From Asticcacaulis sp. MM231 (GTDB lineage: Bacteria; Pseudomonadota; Alphaproteobacteria; Caulobacterales; Caulobacteraceae), in the NCBI RefSeq assembly GCF_964186625.1, contig NZ_OZ075109.1, positions 248,001 through 312,000 on the forward strand: DNA of 64,000 nucleotides, given 5' to 3'. Shown one piece after another: positions 8,944 through 16,027 of this stretch (within the stretch, counting starts at the first letter, position 1; each line of letters begins with the position of its first letter). The position numbers and the translations under genes were made by a program. Below the pieces are notes generated by a model, which saw only the letters and a list, made by a program, of their open reading frames with translations, did no database searches and was not told where the DNA came from.

Positions 8944-10716
8944 TCATTCGAGCATGGTCGGGGCCGTCTTTTCCTTTCGGACGGCCTCCCAATGTCGTAC
9001 CCACGCTTCTGCCTCCGCCAGGTCAGACAGACGCATGTGGTCGAGCGGTTTGATGAGCGCGTTTGGGGCCAGCGCCTCATACACGGCCCGCGCATCGATC
9101 AGGCCCTCTTGGGCGAGCCGCCCCGTTGTCAAACGTTCGCGTACCAGGTCCTTGTGGTGTTCCATGACGGTGTAGGCGAAACTATTCGGACCGCCCTTGG
9201 AGGTGCGCTCGATGAGCGCCTTGGGGAGACGCCGGGCGAACGCTGCCCGGGCAACAGACCGGTTGCGCCCGCCAGCGATCCACTTCCACATCGGAATCCG
9301 GAGACAGGTCTCCATGACCGGTTGCGAAATCAGGGGCAAAATCTGCGGGGCATGGTCCCTCGGAAGTCCGTCAATCGTACCCTGAAGACCAGCCAGCATC
9401 GCAATGTGAGCCGCCTTGCCCGGGAGGGCGGCCTTTGGGGCGTGTAGCCAGGGATGGCTCAGCGGACTATCGCTGACGTGAGCCGCAGCGGGACCAAGGA
9501 AGCGCGTCTCACCGTGAAATCTATAGGTCGGGTCTGCGTCGACATACCGTTGAAATGCCATCCTAAAGACGGCACCGGCACTCGCATTGTTCTGATGGCA
9601 TATATCAGCGAAGGTCTGGACCAGACCCAAGCCGAGCCCTTCGCTGCGGAACCGATCCACCAGGGCCGTCGCCGATTGCGTAAAACAGAAGACGTTGTCG
9701 CCACCGATGCCGCTGAAAAAGGCATCTATACCGAGCACTTTTTCCAGTTCGAAGCGGATGCCGAAATTGCTTTGGGCAAAGGCATGACCAATAGGGCGCG
9801 GCAGGTTGGCGGACAGCGCGCGTGTGAAGTCCACCAATTCTGGGCGATGAAACGCTTCTACTAGTGGGACCTGCAACCTGTCGCGCAGGATGCGCGCAAA
9901 CGCGCGCTCATCCCCCTCCGCTTCATGGGTCGCCAGGGTCACGCAGGTGAGATCGGCGCCCGCTTCGACCAGACAGGCCGCCAGGATCGAAGAGTCCAGT
10001 CCACCGGACACACCCAGCAAACACCGCGGATACCGACCGGCCCAAGCGGCAACGCAAGAGAGGAGGGTCTCCTCAAGATGTTCGACCATCTCCGCATCCG
10101 ATTGTGCGCGGTCCGCTTGAACGAAATCCCATGGCGACCAGGCCTGAGTGGCCATCTGCACCTCAGCCCCAATGGAGAGCCGAAAACCCGCCATGACTTC
10201 CTGAACCCCGACCAGGCCCGTGTCCGGCGTACGGATATCTGGTGCATGGAGGTGGCGCCCGAGAAAGCTGAAATCGATCTCAGGGGTGAGGAAGCCTGCG
10301 GCAACCAGCACATCCACATCAGATGCAAAAAGAACGGCGCCCTCATGTTTCAAAACGTAGCAAGGCATGGCGGCAGACGGATCCCGCACGACGTGAACAA
10401 GGCCTCGGGCATCTTCGATGACGGCCACGTAGCCACCCCAATAGGACGTCAGAAAGCTCTGTCCAAGGGTGTCCCGCGCGATCTGGCTCGCCCGGTGATC
10501 CATGACCTGAACCCGCACGGAACACGGCGCGCGCGTGAACAGATCACCGACGACTGCGCCGATGCCACCGTGAAGCGGCAGCAAAGGGGTGTTCGAATGA
10601 ATCATTACCGCCGGTGACGTCACGGTCTGCGCCAGACCGATCGCACTGACGGCTCGCGAGACACGAGCCCTTCGATCGGAATCTCGCGTCACGATGGCGA
10701 TATAGCGCAGAGCCAT
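8944..10716 (-). CDS. Lasso peptide macrolactam synthetase (C protein, Asn-synthetase-like)
   Basis: About 590 aa starting MALRYIAIV, 1 nt after the stop of the B gene; a longer start at 10758 would sit inside B. The N-terminal half resembles the class II glutaminase domain of AsnB but lacks the Met-Cys start, so no amidotransferase nucleophile. The C-terminal half has the PP-loop LLGVSGGLDSSILAACL and SGIGGDNVF. Lasso C proteins adenylate the ring-closing Asp or Glu side chain and join it to the N-terminal amine. It is convergent with the isopeptidase gene. Function follows from the complete A-B-C context. Confidence 0.93.
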   Translation of the reverse strand: MALRYIAIVTRDSDRRARVSRAVSAIGLAQTVTSPAVMIHSNTPLLPLHGGIGAVVGDLFTRAPCSVRVQVMDHRASQIARDTLGQSFLTSYWGGYVAVIEDARGLVHVVRDPSAAMPCYVLKHEGAVLFASDVDVLVAAGFLTPEIDFSFLGRHLHAPDIRTPDTGLVGVQEVMAGFRLSIGAEVQMATQAWSPWDFVQADRAQSDAEMVEHLEETLLSCVAAWAGRYPRCLLGVSGGLDSSILAACLVEAGADLTCVTLATHEAEGDERAFARILRDRLQVPLVEAFHRPELVDFTRALSANLPRPIGHAFAQSNFGIRFELEKVLGIDAFFSGIGGDNVFCFTQSATALVDRFRSEGLGLGLVQTFADICHQNNASAGAVFRMAFQRYVDADPTYRFHGETRFLGPAAAHVSDSPLSHPWLHAPKAALPGKAAHIAMLAGLQGTIDGLPRDHAPQILPLISQPVMETCLRIPMWKWIAGGRNRSVARAAFARRLPKALIERTSKGGPNSFAYTVMEHHKDLVRERLTTGRLAQEGLIDARAVYEALAPNALIKPLDHMRLSDLAEAEAWVRHWEAVRKEKTAPTMLE

Positions 10717-10717
10717 G

Positions 10718-11377
10718 TCACACCACCAGAATAGGTGTGTAGGCTGAGACCTGCTCAACCGTATCGTTTAAAAGGGTGTCTCCGTCCTGGACCCAGGCGT
10801 GCGCGCCAAACGGCATCATGCGAACACCCAGCACCAGGTTTGGATAGTAGCCATAGGCGCTGAGATAACGCACCATCGCGATCGACCAGCGAAGACATTC
10901 ATTCTGCCCAGAGATAAAGCGCCGGGACGCCAAATATCGCAGGGTTATATGGCTGAGCGTGTCGCCATCCACAGGTGGGGCGTGAGAGGCCTTTCGGCAT
11001 TTATGTTGGCGGATATCGGAAATTATGTCGTTCAAAGGCCGATGCTTCAGATCGTGCCGTGCCTGGATCTGCGCGAAGACAGGGAACAACGGAGGGAGCA
11101 AAGACAGACTAGCGCTCTGCTGGGGCAGCCGACTGGAACGGGCAGGTGCAAGGGCCACCTGCTGACGGGGGGCGCCCGCTTCACTTTGAACAATAAGCCC
11201 AGCGGTCATCAGTTTGGACGTTGTCGCCGGGTCCAGACCCTTGCCGTTAAACCAGTCCTGAACGGCGGCATCCGTCGCGGTGGGAAGGGCAAAATACCGG
11301 TCGGCGGCCAGATCGAGCACGACGACACGACCGTTGGCGACGCATCCATACACGTCCGTTCGGAAAGCAAATGCCAT
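10718..11377 (-). CDS. Lasso peptide B protein (RRE fused to leader peptidase)
   Basis: About 219 aa from the ATG at 11377 (MAFAFRTDV); an in-frame ATG at 11392 adds five residues and has no better RBS. Residues ~1-80 resemble the PqqD-like RiPP recognition element that binds the leader. The C-terminal ~110 residues are the transglutaminase-like cysteine protease: NECLRWS (Cys), FGAHAWVQ (His) and LLNDT (Asp). It should remove the leader of the two precursors so that C can close the ring. Fused B1/B2 is the usual proteobacterial form. It follows precursor 1 after a terminator-like hairpin, and its stop is 1 nt from the C start. Confidence 0.93.
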   Translation of the reverse strand: MAFAFRTDVYGCVANGRVVVLDLAADRYFALPTATDAAVQDWFNGKGLDPATTSKLMTAGLIVQSEAGAPRQQVALAPARSSRLPQQSASLSLLPPLFPVFAQIQARHDLKHRPLNDIISDIRQHKCRKASHAPPVDGDTLSHITLRYLASRRFISGQNECLRWSIAMVRYLSAYGYYPNLVLGVRMMPFGAHAWVQDGDTLLNDTVEQVSAYTPILVV

Positions 11378-11405
11378 GCTGATACCGCCCATAAAAATGA
11401 AGAAA

Positions 11406-11428
11406 GGGCAGCGCTACCCGCACTGCCC
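11406..11428 (-). terminator. Attenuator-like hairpin between precursor 1 and the B gene
   Basis: On the - strand GGGCAGTGC pairs with GCGCTGCCC (nine pairs, one G-T) around the 5-nt loop GGGTA, and is followed by TTTCTTCATTTTT. This is a rho-independent terminator shape sitting 7 nt after the precursor 1 stop and before gene B. It would let precursor mRNA exceed processing-enzyme mRNA, as in other lasso operons. Confidence 0.7.
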
Positions 11429-11435
11429 CACCTGT

Positions 11436-11567
11436 TTAGTCATGGCTCAGGCCAGGGTTAGGCTTGTGCTGGAGGGCATCATCTGCCTGGAACTGGGTCT
11501 GCATGCCCTTGGTCTCGGTACTTACGGCACCAAGGTCGATGACGTCTTGAGGTTCGATTTTGGTCAT
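11436..11567 (-). CDS. Lasso peptide precursor 1 (astexin-like)
   Basis: 43 aa. The leader is MTKIEPQDVIDLGAVSTETK (20 aa), with the D-L-G-x2-S-x-E-T-K ending of proteobacterial lasso leaders; Thr is the penultimate leader residue. The predicted core begins Gly-Met-Gln-Thr and is 23 aa: ring GMQTQFQAD closing Gly1 to Asp9, then a 14-residue tail ending PGLSHD. Astexin-1 also has a 23-residue core with the ring Asp at position 9. The RBS is weak (GAAAGCAGC). It is close in sequence to precursor 2, so the pair is a duplication. The core and ring are predictions. Confidence 0.9.
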   Translation of the reverse strand: MTKIEPQDVIDLGAVSTETKGMQTQFQADDALQHKPNPGLSHD

Positions 11568-11684
11568 GGTCGCTGCTTTCAGTTTGTGAGAAGCTATGCC
11601 GGCGACAATCTGTCGGCGGGATGAGCTTTTCGGAGATGAGAGGAAATGCGGAGAACGGGATCAGTACTGTCCTCCGCCGGGTGA

Positions 11685-11822
11685 TCAGTCGTTGCTCAGA
11701 CCGGGTTGCCGCAGGTGCTGGGCGACTTCGTCGGGCGCGAAGATGGTTTGATTGCCCTTGGTTTCGACCGACGCGTTGCCCAGGTCGATGAGGTCTTCGG
11801 ATTCATGATCGAACTTGGTCAT
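11685..11822 (-). CDS. Lasso peptide precursor 2 (astexin-like)
   Basis: 45 aa. The 22-aa leader opens MTKFDHESEDLIDLG and ends SVETK. The predicted 23-aa core has the ring GNQTIFAPD (Gly1-Asp9, with Pro8 before the ring Asp as in astexin-1) and a 14-residue tail ending QPGLSND, close to the GLSAD end of astexin-2 as recalled. A strong RBS (AAAGGAG, 6 nt before ATG) makes it the better-translated of the two precursors. It is the first gene of the transcript toward precursor 1, B and C. The 117-bp gap to precursor 1 has no terminator. Confidence 0.92.
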   Translation of the reverse strand: MTKFDHESEDLIDLGNASVETKGNQTIFAPDEVAQHLRQPGLSND

Positions 11823-11891
11823 GACAGTCTCCTTTGTCAGTTTTGAAAAGCCATGGAAATTCATGGCCTTTCGACTGTACGACCGGTGAAA

Positions 11892-11923
11892 TTTGATCCC
11901 AAACTGATCTTATTCTGATCAAA
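11892..11923 (-). promoter_or_regulatory. Candidate operator of the lasso precursor promoter
   Basis: Three TGATC words start at 11894, 11905 and 11916, exactly 11 bp apart. The outer edges form a perfect inverted repeat TTTGATC/GATCAAA (11892-11898 and 11917-11923). It lies 70-100 bp upstream of precursor 2, where an activator or repressor site would sit. The GntR regulator encoded just beyond is an obvious candidate, but binding is inference. Confidence 0.5.
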
Positions 11924-11939
11924 CGATTATCACGTGACC

Positions 11940-11963
11940 CCTCAAAATCTGAAATTTTTGAGG
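11940..11963 (-). terminator. Hairpin after the GntR gene
   Basis: CCTCAAAA (11940-11947) pairs with TTTTGAGG (11956-11963) around an 8-nt loop, directly after the GntR stop. It lacks a downstream T run on -, so it is at best a weak terminator separating gntR from the precursors. Confidence 0.35.
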
Positions 11964-12572
11964 CTACTGACCGTAGGCCAGAGCAATGAAATTTGGCACC
12001 AGGGCCAGGCGTCGATGGTGATAGCGTTTCACGAGATCCCGAAGTGAGCCCAGATCGTGCGCCTCCCACGCCGCCTTGAATTCGGCCATCTCGGCTGGCA
12101 GGTCGATGAGGTTGCCGGTGTCTAGTTGCCGAAGGGGGCGCAGACGGTCGTTGACGTTAGCGATCGCATACCGTGTCTCGCTGGTGTCGCTGAAATCGGC
12201 GATCGCCAGGAAAAGGGCTTCTGTGGCCGCCACGATATCGGCCTGATCCAGGTTCAACTCCGGAAAGTGTGGCGCAGGCCCGTTGTCCATGGCGGTCTCA
12301 ATCGCCAGCATCAGGATCATTTTATTCCATTTGTGGACATCGCGGACGCGGCGCTCCTTCGCGGCCGGAATGACGTATCCCTCATGTGGCGTGATATCGA
12401 CCACGCGTTCGCCGATCATGCGGTTGAGTAATAAGCGTATCGGCATGGTGCTGACGCCGTAGCGTTGCGACAGGGCTTCGATATCTATCCGTTGGCCTGG
12501 CTGGAGCGGCGCCGACAACAGGTGCGGCCGCAGATCACTATAGATGTGTTCAATACGAGACGGCTTGCCCAT
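11964..12572 (-). CDS. GntR-family transcriptional regulator
   Basis: About 202 aa from the ATG at 12572, which has AAGGA 8 nt upstream; longer in-frame starts (12659, 12686) lack this. Residues ~5-70 form a winged helix-turn-helix (SRIEHIYSDLRPHLLSAPLQPGQRIDIEALSQRYGVSTMPIRLLLNRMIGERVV), the GntR signature with the usual wing. The C-terminal half is helical and FCD-like but short and divergent. It is co-directional with and directly upstream of the lasso precursors, so local control of the locus is likely; the ligand is unknown. Confidence 0.8.
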   Translation of the reverse strand: MGKPSRIEHIYSDLRPHLLSAPLQPGQRIDIEALSQRYGVSTMPIRLLLNRMIGERVVDITPHEGYVIPAAKERRVRDVHKWNKMILMLAIETAMDNGPAPHFPELNLDQADIVAATEALFLAIADFSDTSETRYAIANVNDRLRPLRQLDTGNLIDLPAEMAEFKAAWEAHDLGSLRDLVKRYHHRRLALVPNFIALAYGQ

Positions 12573-12730
12573 GACGGTCCTTGCAGACGCCTGAAACCTA
12601 GACAGCCAACCGGCTGACTTCAGCTTGGGCGTGATATTTTGAGGAATTAGTCGCTTCATAATAGAATGAACGCGCGGTAAAATCAAGCTGTGGCGGGCTA
12701 GGTGTTGGCGGACGACCGTCCGTGTTCAGA

Positions 12731-13063
12731 TCAGTTCAACGGTGACAGGCGATTGGCGACCTGGGCGGCAATCCCCTCGCGGCGCTCGTAATAGGCTGCC
12801 AATTCCCTTTGCAGCCCGCGTTTGTCCTTACGGCGCCAGCAATCGAGCATGCGTTGATATTCCGCCTCCCGATCCGGCAACATCTCGGCCTCGTAGGCGC
12901 GGATCGCCAGTGTCTCTTCCCGCAGCAATGATATGCTCGTCTGCAGCAGCGGGTTATCCGCAGAGTCGATGATGTCCTGGAACAACCGATCTACGGCCTC
13001 GCCGACGTCGAAGGCGGGTGCGTCGGCTGAGGTGGCCCCTGAAGACGGCGGTCGCTGTGTCAT
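12731..13063 (-). CDS. Short FCD-like protein, possible remnant of a GntR regulator
   Basis: 110 aa with a good RBS (GGAGG, 9 nt before ATG). From residue ~35 it resembles the last helices of FadR C-terminal (FCD) effector domains: NPLLQTSISLLREETLAI...DREAEYQRMLDCWRRKDKRGLQRELAAYYERR. No DNA-binding domain is present. It may be a free-standing effector domain or a degraded regulator at the edge of the conjugative module. Just upstream lie a CTTG/CAAG hairpin (13095-13113) and an inverted repeat AAGCATT/AATGCTT (13111-13136) that could be a binding site. Confidence 0.6.
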   Translation of the reverse strand: MTQRPPSSGATSADAPAFDVGEAVDRLFQDIIDSADNPLLQTSISLLREETLAIRAYEAEMLPDREAEYQRMLDCWRRKDKRGLQRELAAYYERREGIAAQVANRLSPLN

Positions 13064-13180
13064 GGAAATCCAGTCCTCCGCGCAGGTCTTGAGCCTTGGG
13101 TGATTTCACCAAGCATTTTGAATTCCGTCAATGCTTAGTTTATCTGACTTCAGGTCTCAGGGGCGTCGCCCCTCGCGCGG

Positions 13181-13308
13181 GCAAGGCCCACGTTCGGTAT
13201 CCCCGGCCTTCCGCGCGAAGCGCTTGTGCAGGCCGGGTGATCCCCCTCCGAACCTGGGCCGTGGCCCTTGCTACCCCCAACCTCGCCGGTGGGCAGGGTT
13301 TCAGCGCG
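13181..13308 (+). ncRNA. Structured leader, copy 1 (upstream of DUF736)
   Basis: Non-coding, 67 bp before the DUF736 ATG. Outer stem GCAAGGCCCACG (13181-13192) with CGTGGCCCTTGC (13260-13271), 11 of 12 paired; GTTCGG with CCGAAC; inner stem CCCGGCCT (13202-13209) with AGGCCGGG (13230-13237), perfect. A GCGC-GAA-GCGC hairpin lies inside. The single-stranded parts CTTGTGCAGG and GTGATCCCCCTCCG and the 3' block GGGCAGGGTTTCAGCGCG recur in copy 2 while the stems change in pairs. A cis-regulatory RNA of the mobile module is inferred; no known family could be assigned. Confidence 0.75.
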
Positions 13309-13375
13309 GACTTGAGCGCTGGAACCGTCATCGAGGTCGCAACGGAGCGGTCCGATCCCACAAAGGAACACGAGC

Positions 13376-13684
13376 ATGCCAACCATAGGTACTTTCACCA
13401 AGGCCGGAGACATCTTTACCGGCACCATCCTGACCCTGACACTCAATGTGACGGTCAATATTGTCCCCGCCGACCGCGTTTCAGACCAGTCGCCCGACTA
13501 TCGGATCCACTGGGGCTGCGTTGACTGCGGCGCGGCCTGGAAGCGGACCAACGACGCCGGCCAGGCGTTCCTGTCCGTGAAGCTTGACGATCCGGCCTTT
13601 CCCCATCCGATCTATGCGAGCCTGTTTGCCGATGACGATGAAAATCGCTTCAATCTGGTCTGGTCACGACCGAAAGGGCGATGA
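13376..13684 (+). CDS. DUF736 family protein
   Basis: 102 aa. It starts MPTIGTFTKAGDIFTGTILTLTLNV and contains DYRIHWGCVDCGAAWKR and FLSVKLDDPAFPHPIYASLF, the conserved blocks of DUF736. These small proteins are found on alphaproteobacterial plasmids and integrative elements next to conjugation genes; the biochemical role is unknown. The RBS is AAAGGAA, 8 nt before ATG. It is preceded by the structured leader copy 1 and marks the left part of the transfer module. Confidence 0.92.
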   Translation: MPTIGTFTKAGDIFTGTILTLTLNVTVNIVPADRVSDQSPDYRIHWGCVDCGAAWKRTNDAGQAFLSVKLDDPAFPHPIYASLFADDDENRFNLVWSRPKGR

Positions 13685-13844
13685 CGCGGACAAAAAAGGG
13701 AGCGGGCGCCCTGGGGGGCAAGGCGCCCGCGCGCCGCCAGATTCGGGGGGATGAACAGGGCGGCGAATTCGCATTATAGGCGAAAAATGGGGCCTGAGTG
13801 TGACGCTGTTGACAGAAAGGGGCTAAGGGCGCTGCCCTCGCGAC

Positions 13845-14000
13845 GGTCAAGGAGAACGTCCCGATAGGGGGACCGGCGCGGGCGGTCTCCCCAACCTTCC
13901 GCGCCCAAGGGGGCTTGTGCAGGTTGGGTGATCCCCCTCCGCCCGCGCCGTCCTTGACCTCTGCTACCCCGGTCTCGCCGACGGGCAGGGTTTCAGCGCG
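13845..14000 (+). ncRNA. Structured leader, copy 2 (upstream of the 99-aa gene)
   Basis: Outer stem GGTCAAGGA (13845-13853) with TCCTTGACC (13951-13959), perfect; CGGCGCGGGCGG (13874-13885) with CCGCCCGCGCCG (13939-13950), perfect over 12 pairs; inner stem CCCAACCT (13890-13897) with AGGTTGGG (13921-13928). Against copy 1 the inner stem changes GG to AA and CC to TT on the two sides, so pairing is kept by compensatory change. Copy 2 has an extra hairpin GTCCC/GGGAC (13858-13873) at the junction. It ends 44 bp before the next ATG. Confidence 0.78.
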
Positions 14001-14044
14001 CCAAGGAAGGCCGCTGTAACCCAGCCTCAAAAGGAAAGACCCAT

Positions 14045-14344
14045 ATGAAAATGACATACCTGCCCAGCCTGATGGCCATTGTTCAGGATGACTCACAAGC
14101 GACGCCTGTCGCCACGGTGACCATAAACACACTCGACGGCATATCTATCCATGTCCTCGCGCGCGCCATGGCCATGGCGCCGAGCCTTGTGTGCCTGCTC
14201 GATGGCATCATGGATATTGAACCCGATGAAGACGGCGACCGCACCCTCTCGACAGAAGGGATGCAGCCCATTCGGGACGCGCTCTCAGCGTTCACCGTGG
14301 CCGATTTTGTCCCCCTGAGCCACTACGTCCACATCATCAAATAG
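14045..14344 (+). CDS. Hypothetical 99-aa protein of the conjugative module
   Basis: 99 aa, acidic in the middle (DIEPDEDGDRT). RBS AAAGGAAAG, 6 nt before ATG. No family recognised: no membrane segment, no cysteine pair, mixed alpha/beta composition. It lies 12 bp upstream of the DUF932 gene and is probably co-transcribed with it, under the structured leader copy 2. A role in protecting or establishing the element is only a guess from context. Confidence 0.75.
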   Translation: MKMTYLPSLMAIVQDDSQATPVATVTINTLDGISIHVLARAMAMAPSLVCLLDGIMDIEPDEDGDRTLSTEGMQPIRDALSAFTVADFVPLSHYVHIIK

Positions 14345-14356
14345 GAGCGAAACGCT

Positions 14357-15553
14357 ATGAATACCTCAAATATTACAACGTGTGCCGCGCCGATTTCAGG
14401 GGCTTTTAAGGTCGATGTCTCGCGTGGTAGTCACAACGGCGTTGTGTCGTCACAGTGGTTCAGCCGCCCGGACGATCAAAGGTTTTTGAATCTGGATGAC
14501 CTTTATGAAAGCACCCGTCGCCGTGCTGATGGCGCACAGGTTCGCACCGTGAAAAGCGATCAGGTACGGGTGGAAGCCGACCGTGACGATACCGAGTCAT
14601 TGCGCCTGATCCTTCCGGGACGCGATGCCGAAATTGCCCCGACACATTGGAGCTTCGGGCAATTGTGCAGCATGGTCGGTGCGCCCAGCACCTATATGCG
14701 TCAGTTGCCTGCGCCGCTGGCCGGGATCAATCTGCAACACGGCCTGTTAAGTCATCGCGCTGAACTGATGAAAACCTTAGAAACCGGTGACGGGCAGGTC
14801 GAATTGCGCGCCGTGACCGGACCGGACTACGGCCGCATTTGGGATCATGAACTGGTCGGCGCGGTGCGGAAGATTGCCGGAAATGGCCTTGGCGATACAC
14901 GCTGGAAAGTCCCCGGCGTGCTCGACTGGGGTACCATGACCCATAACCCTTATGTCGATGTCACCAAGGAAACGACGACCCTTTATGCCAGTGACCGTGA
15001 CGTCTTCGTGTTTCTCGTGGACGACACCCACCCCATCGAGGCAGGGCGATTGCCCAATGGCGAGCCGGATCTTTATTTCAGGGGGTTCTATGCGTGGAAC
15101 TCGGAAGTCGGCTCCAAAACCCTCGGCATCGCGTCCTTTTTCCTGCGTGGGGTTTGTCAAAATCGCAACCTATGGGGTGTTGAAAGCTTTGAAGACATCA
15201 CCATTCGTCACTCTAAATTTGCCGCCCAGCGCTTCGCCCATGAAGCCGCGCCGGCCCTGAAAAATTTCGCCAATTCATCCCCAGCCTCGTTCATTGCCGG
15301 GATCAAGGCGGCACGGGACAGGGTCGTGGCGAAGGATGACGATGACCGCGAAACCTTCCTGAAAAAGCGCGGATTCTCGAAGCCGGAGACGGCCAAAATC
15401 ATCGACGCCGTGCTCAAAGAAGAAGGCAAAAAGCCGGAAAGCATCTTTGATTTCGTCCAAGGTATTACCGCCCTGGCCCGTCAAAAGCCGCATCAGGATA
15501 GCCGTCTGGAATTGGAAAAGGAGGCTAAGAAATTGATGTCAGTGGTTGTCTGA
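14357..15553 (+). CDS. DUF932 / phage-plasmid-like protein
   Basis: 398 aa, RBS TAGGAG 8 nt before ATG. It has the DUF932 pattern: an N-terminal region with WSFGQLCSMVGAPSTYMRQLPAPLAGINLQHGL, then VTGPDYGRIWDHELV and SFFLRGVCQNRNLWGVESFEDITIRHSKFAAQRF. The family is common on plasmids, phages and integrative elements and has no firm biochemical function. It is downstream of the 99-aa gene and upstream of a hairpin-rich gap. There is no sign of damage. Confidence 0.9.
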   Translation: MNTSNITTCAAPISGAFKVDVSRGSHNGVVSSQWFSRPDDQRFLNLDDLYESTRRRADGAQVRTVKSDQVRVEADRDDTESLRLILPGRDAEIAPTHWSFGQLCSMVGAPSTYMRQLPAPLAGINLQHGLLSHRAELMKTLETGDGQVELRAVTGPDYGRIWDHELVGAVRKIAGNGLGDTRWKVPGVLDWGTMTHNPYVDVTKETTTLYASDRDVFVFLVDDTHPIEAGRLPNGEPDLYFRGFYAWNSEVGSKTLGIASFFLRGVCQNRNLWGVESFEDITIRHSKFAAQRFAHEAAPALKNFANSSPASFIAGIKAARDRVVAKDDDDRETFLKKRGFSKPETAKIIDAVLKEEGKKPESIFDFVQGITALARQKPHQDSRLELEKEAKKLMSVVV

Positions 15554-15576
15554 ACCCGCTCTCATAGGCCCGTTTT

Positions 15577-15639
15577 GCCGTCGGGAACCCCGTGTTTCCG
15601 GCGGCTCGCCATGCCGACGGCATGGCTCGCGGGGATCCC
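15577..15639 (+). ncRNA. Hairpin-rich element upstream of the AlpA-like gene
   Basis: GGGAACCCCG (15583-15592) pairs with CGGGGATCCC (15630-15639) with one A-A mismatch. Inside it GCCATGCC (15608-15615) and GGCATGGC (15619-15626) make a perfect 8-bp stem with loop GAC. An alternative pairing GCCGTCGG (15577-15584) with CCGACGGC also exists, so two exclusive folds are possible. There is no T run, so it is not a simple terminator. A second pair TGTCCT/AGGACA follows close to the next gene. Confidence 0.45.
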
Positions 15640-15781
15640 AATTCTCAGGTCAAACCGGTCTTGAAATAGGGAATCGTTTTTGTCTCGGAGCGAATTTCGA
15701 CTCTCCCGAAAACACCCCTCAAAAATACGCTGTCCTGACGACCGGTGGCCCTCGCACCCGGCGGTTCAAGGACAGACCTCT

Positions 15782-16027
15782 ATGGACGACGAAATTACGC
15801 GTGCCGCCCTGGCACGAAAGGGTAGCCCTTACTTAAATACCCAGCAGGCTGGCCATTATCTCGGCCTTTCATCGAAGACATTGCAACGGTTGCGGATCAC
15901 CGGCGGCGGCCCGGCTTTCCGAAAACTGAGCTGGACCATTCGCTACCATATCGATGACCTGAAGGCGTGGTGTAAGGCGGAAGCCCTCATCAAGATTCCC
16001 GAAAAGCCAGAATGGGATGACATGTAA
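15782..16027 (+). CDS. AlpA/excisionase-like helix-turn-helix protein
   Basis: About 81 aa from the ATG at 15782; upstream in-frame codons lack homology. YLNTQQAGHYLGLSSKTLQRLRITGGGPAFRKLSWTIRYHIDDLKAWC is the compact MerR-like HTH of the AlpA/excisionase (HTH_17) family. Such proteins act as excision factors or activators of mobile-element genes. The stop TAA overlaps the start of the next gene (ATGTAATG), so it is co-translated with the TraF-like peptidase. Confidence 0.82.
   Translation: MDDEITRAALARKGSPYLNTQQAGHYLGLSSKTLQRLRITGGGPAFRKLSWTIRYHIDDLKAWCKAEALIKIPEKPEWDDM

Noticed and set aside
15560..15660. Third copy of the duplicated RNA leader
   Set aside because: The hairpins there lack the shared loop words and the TTTCAGCGCG block, so it is a different element.
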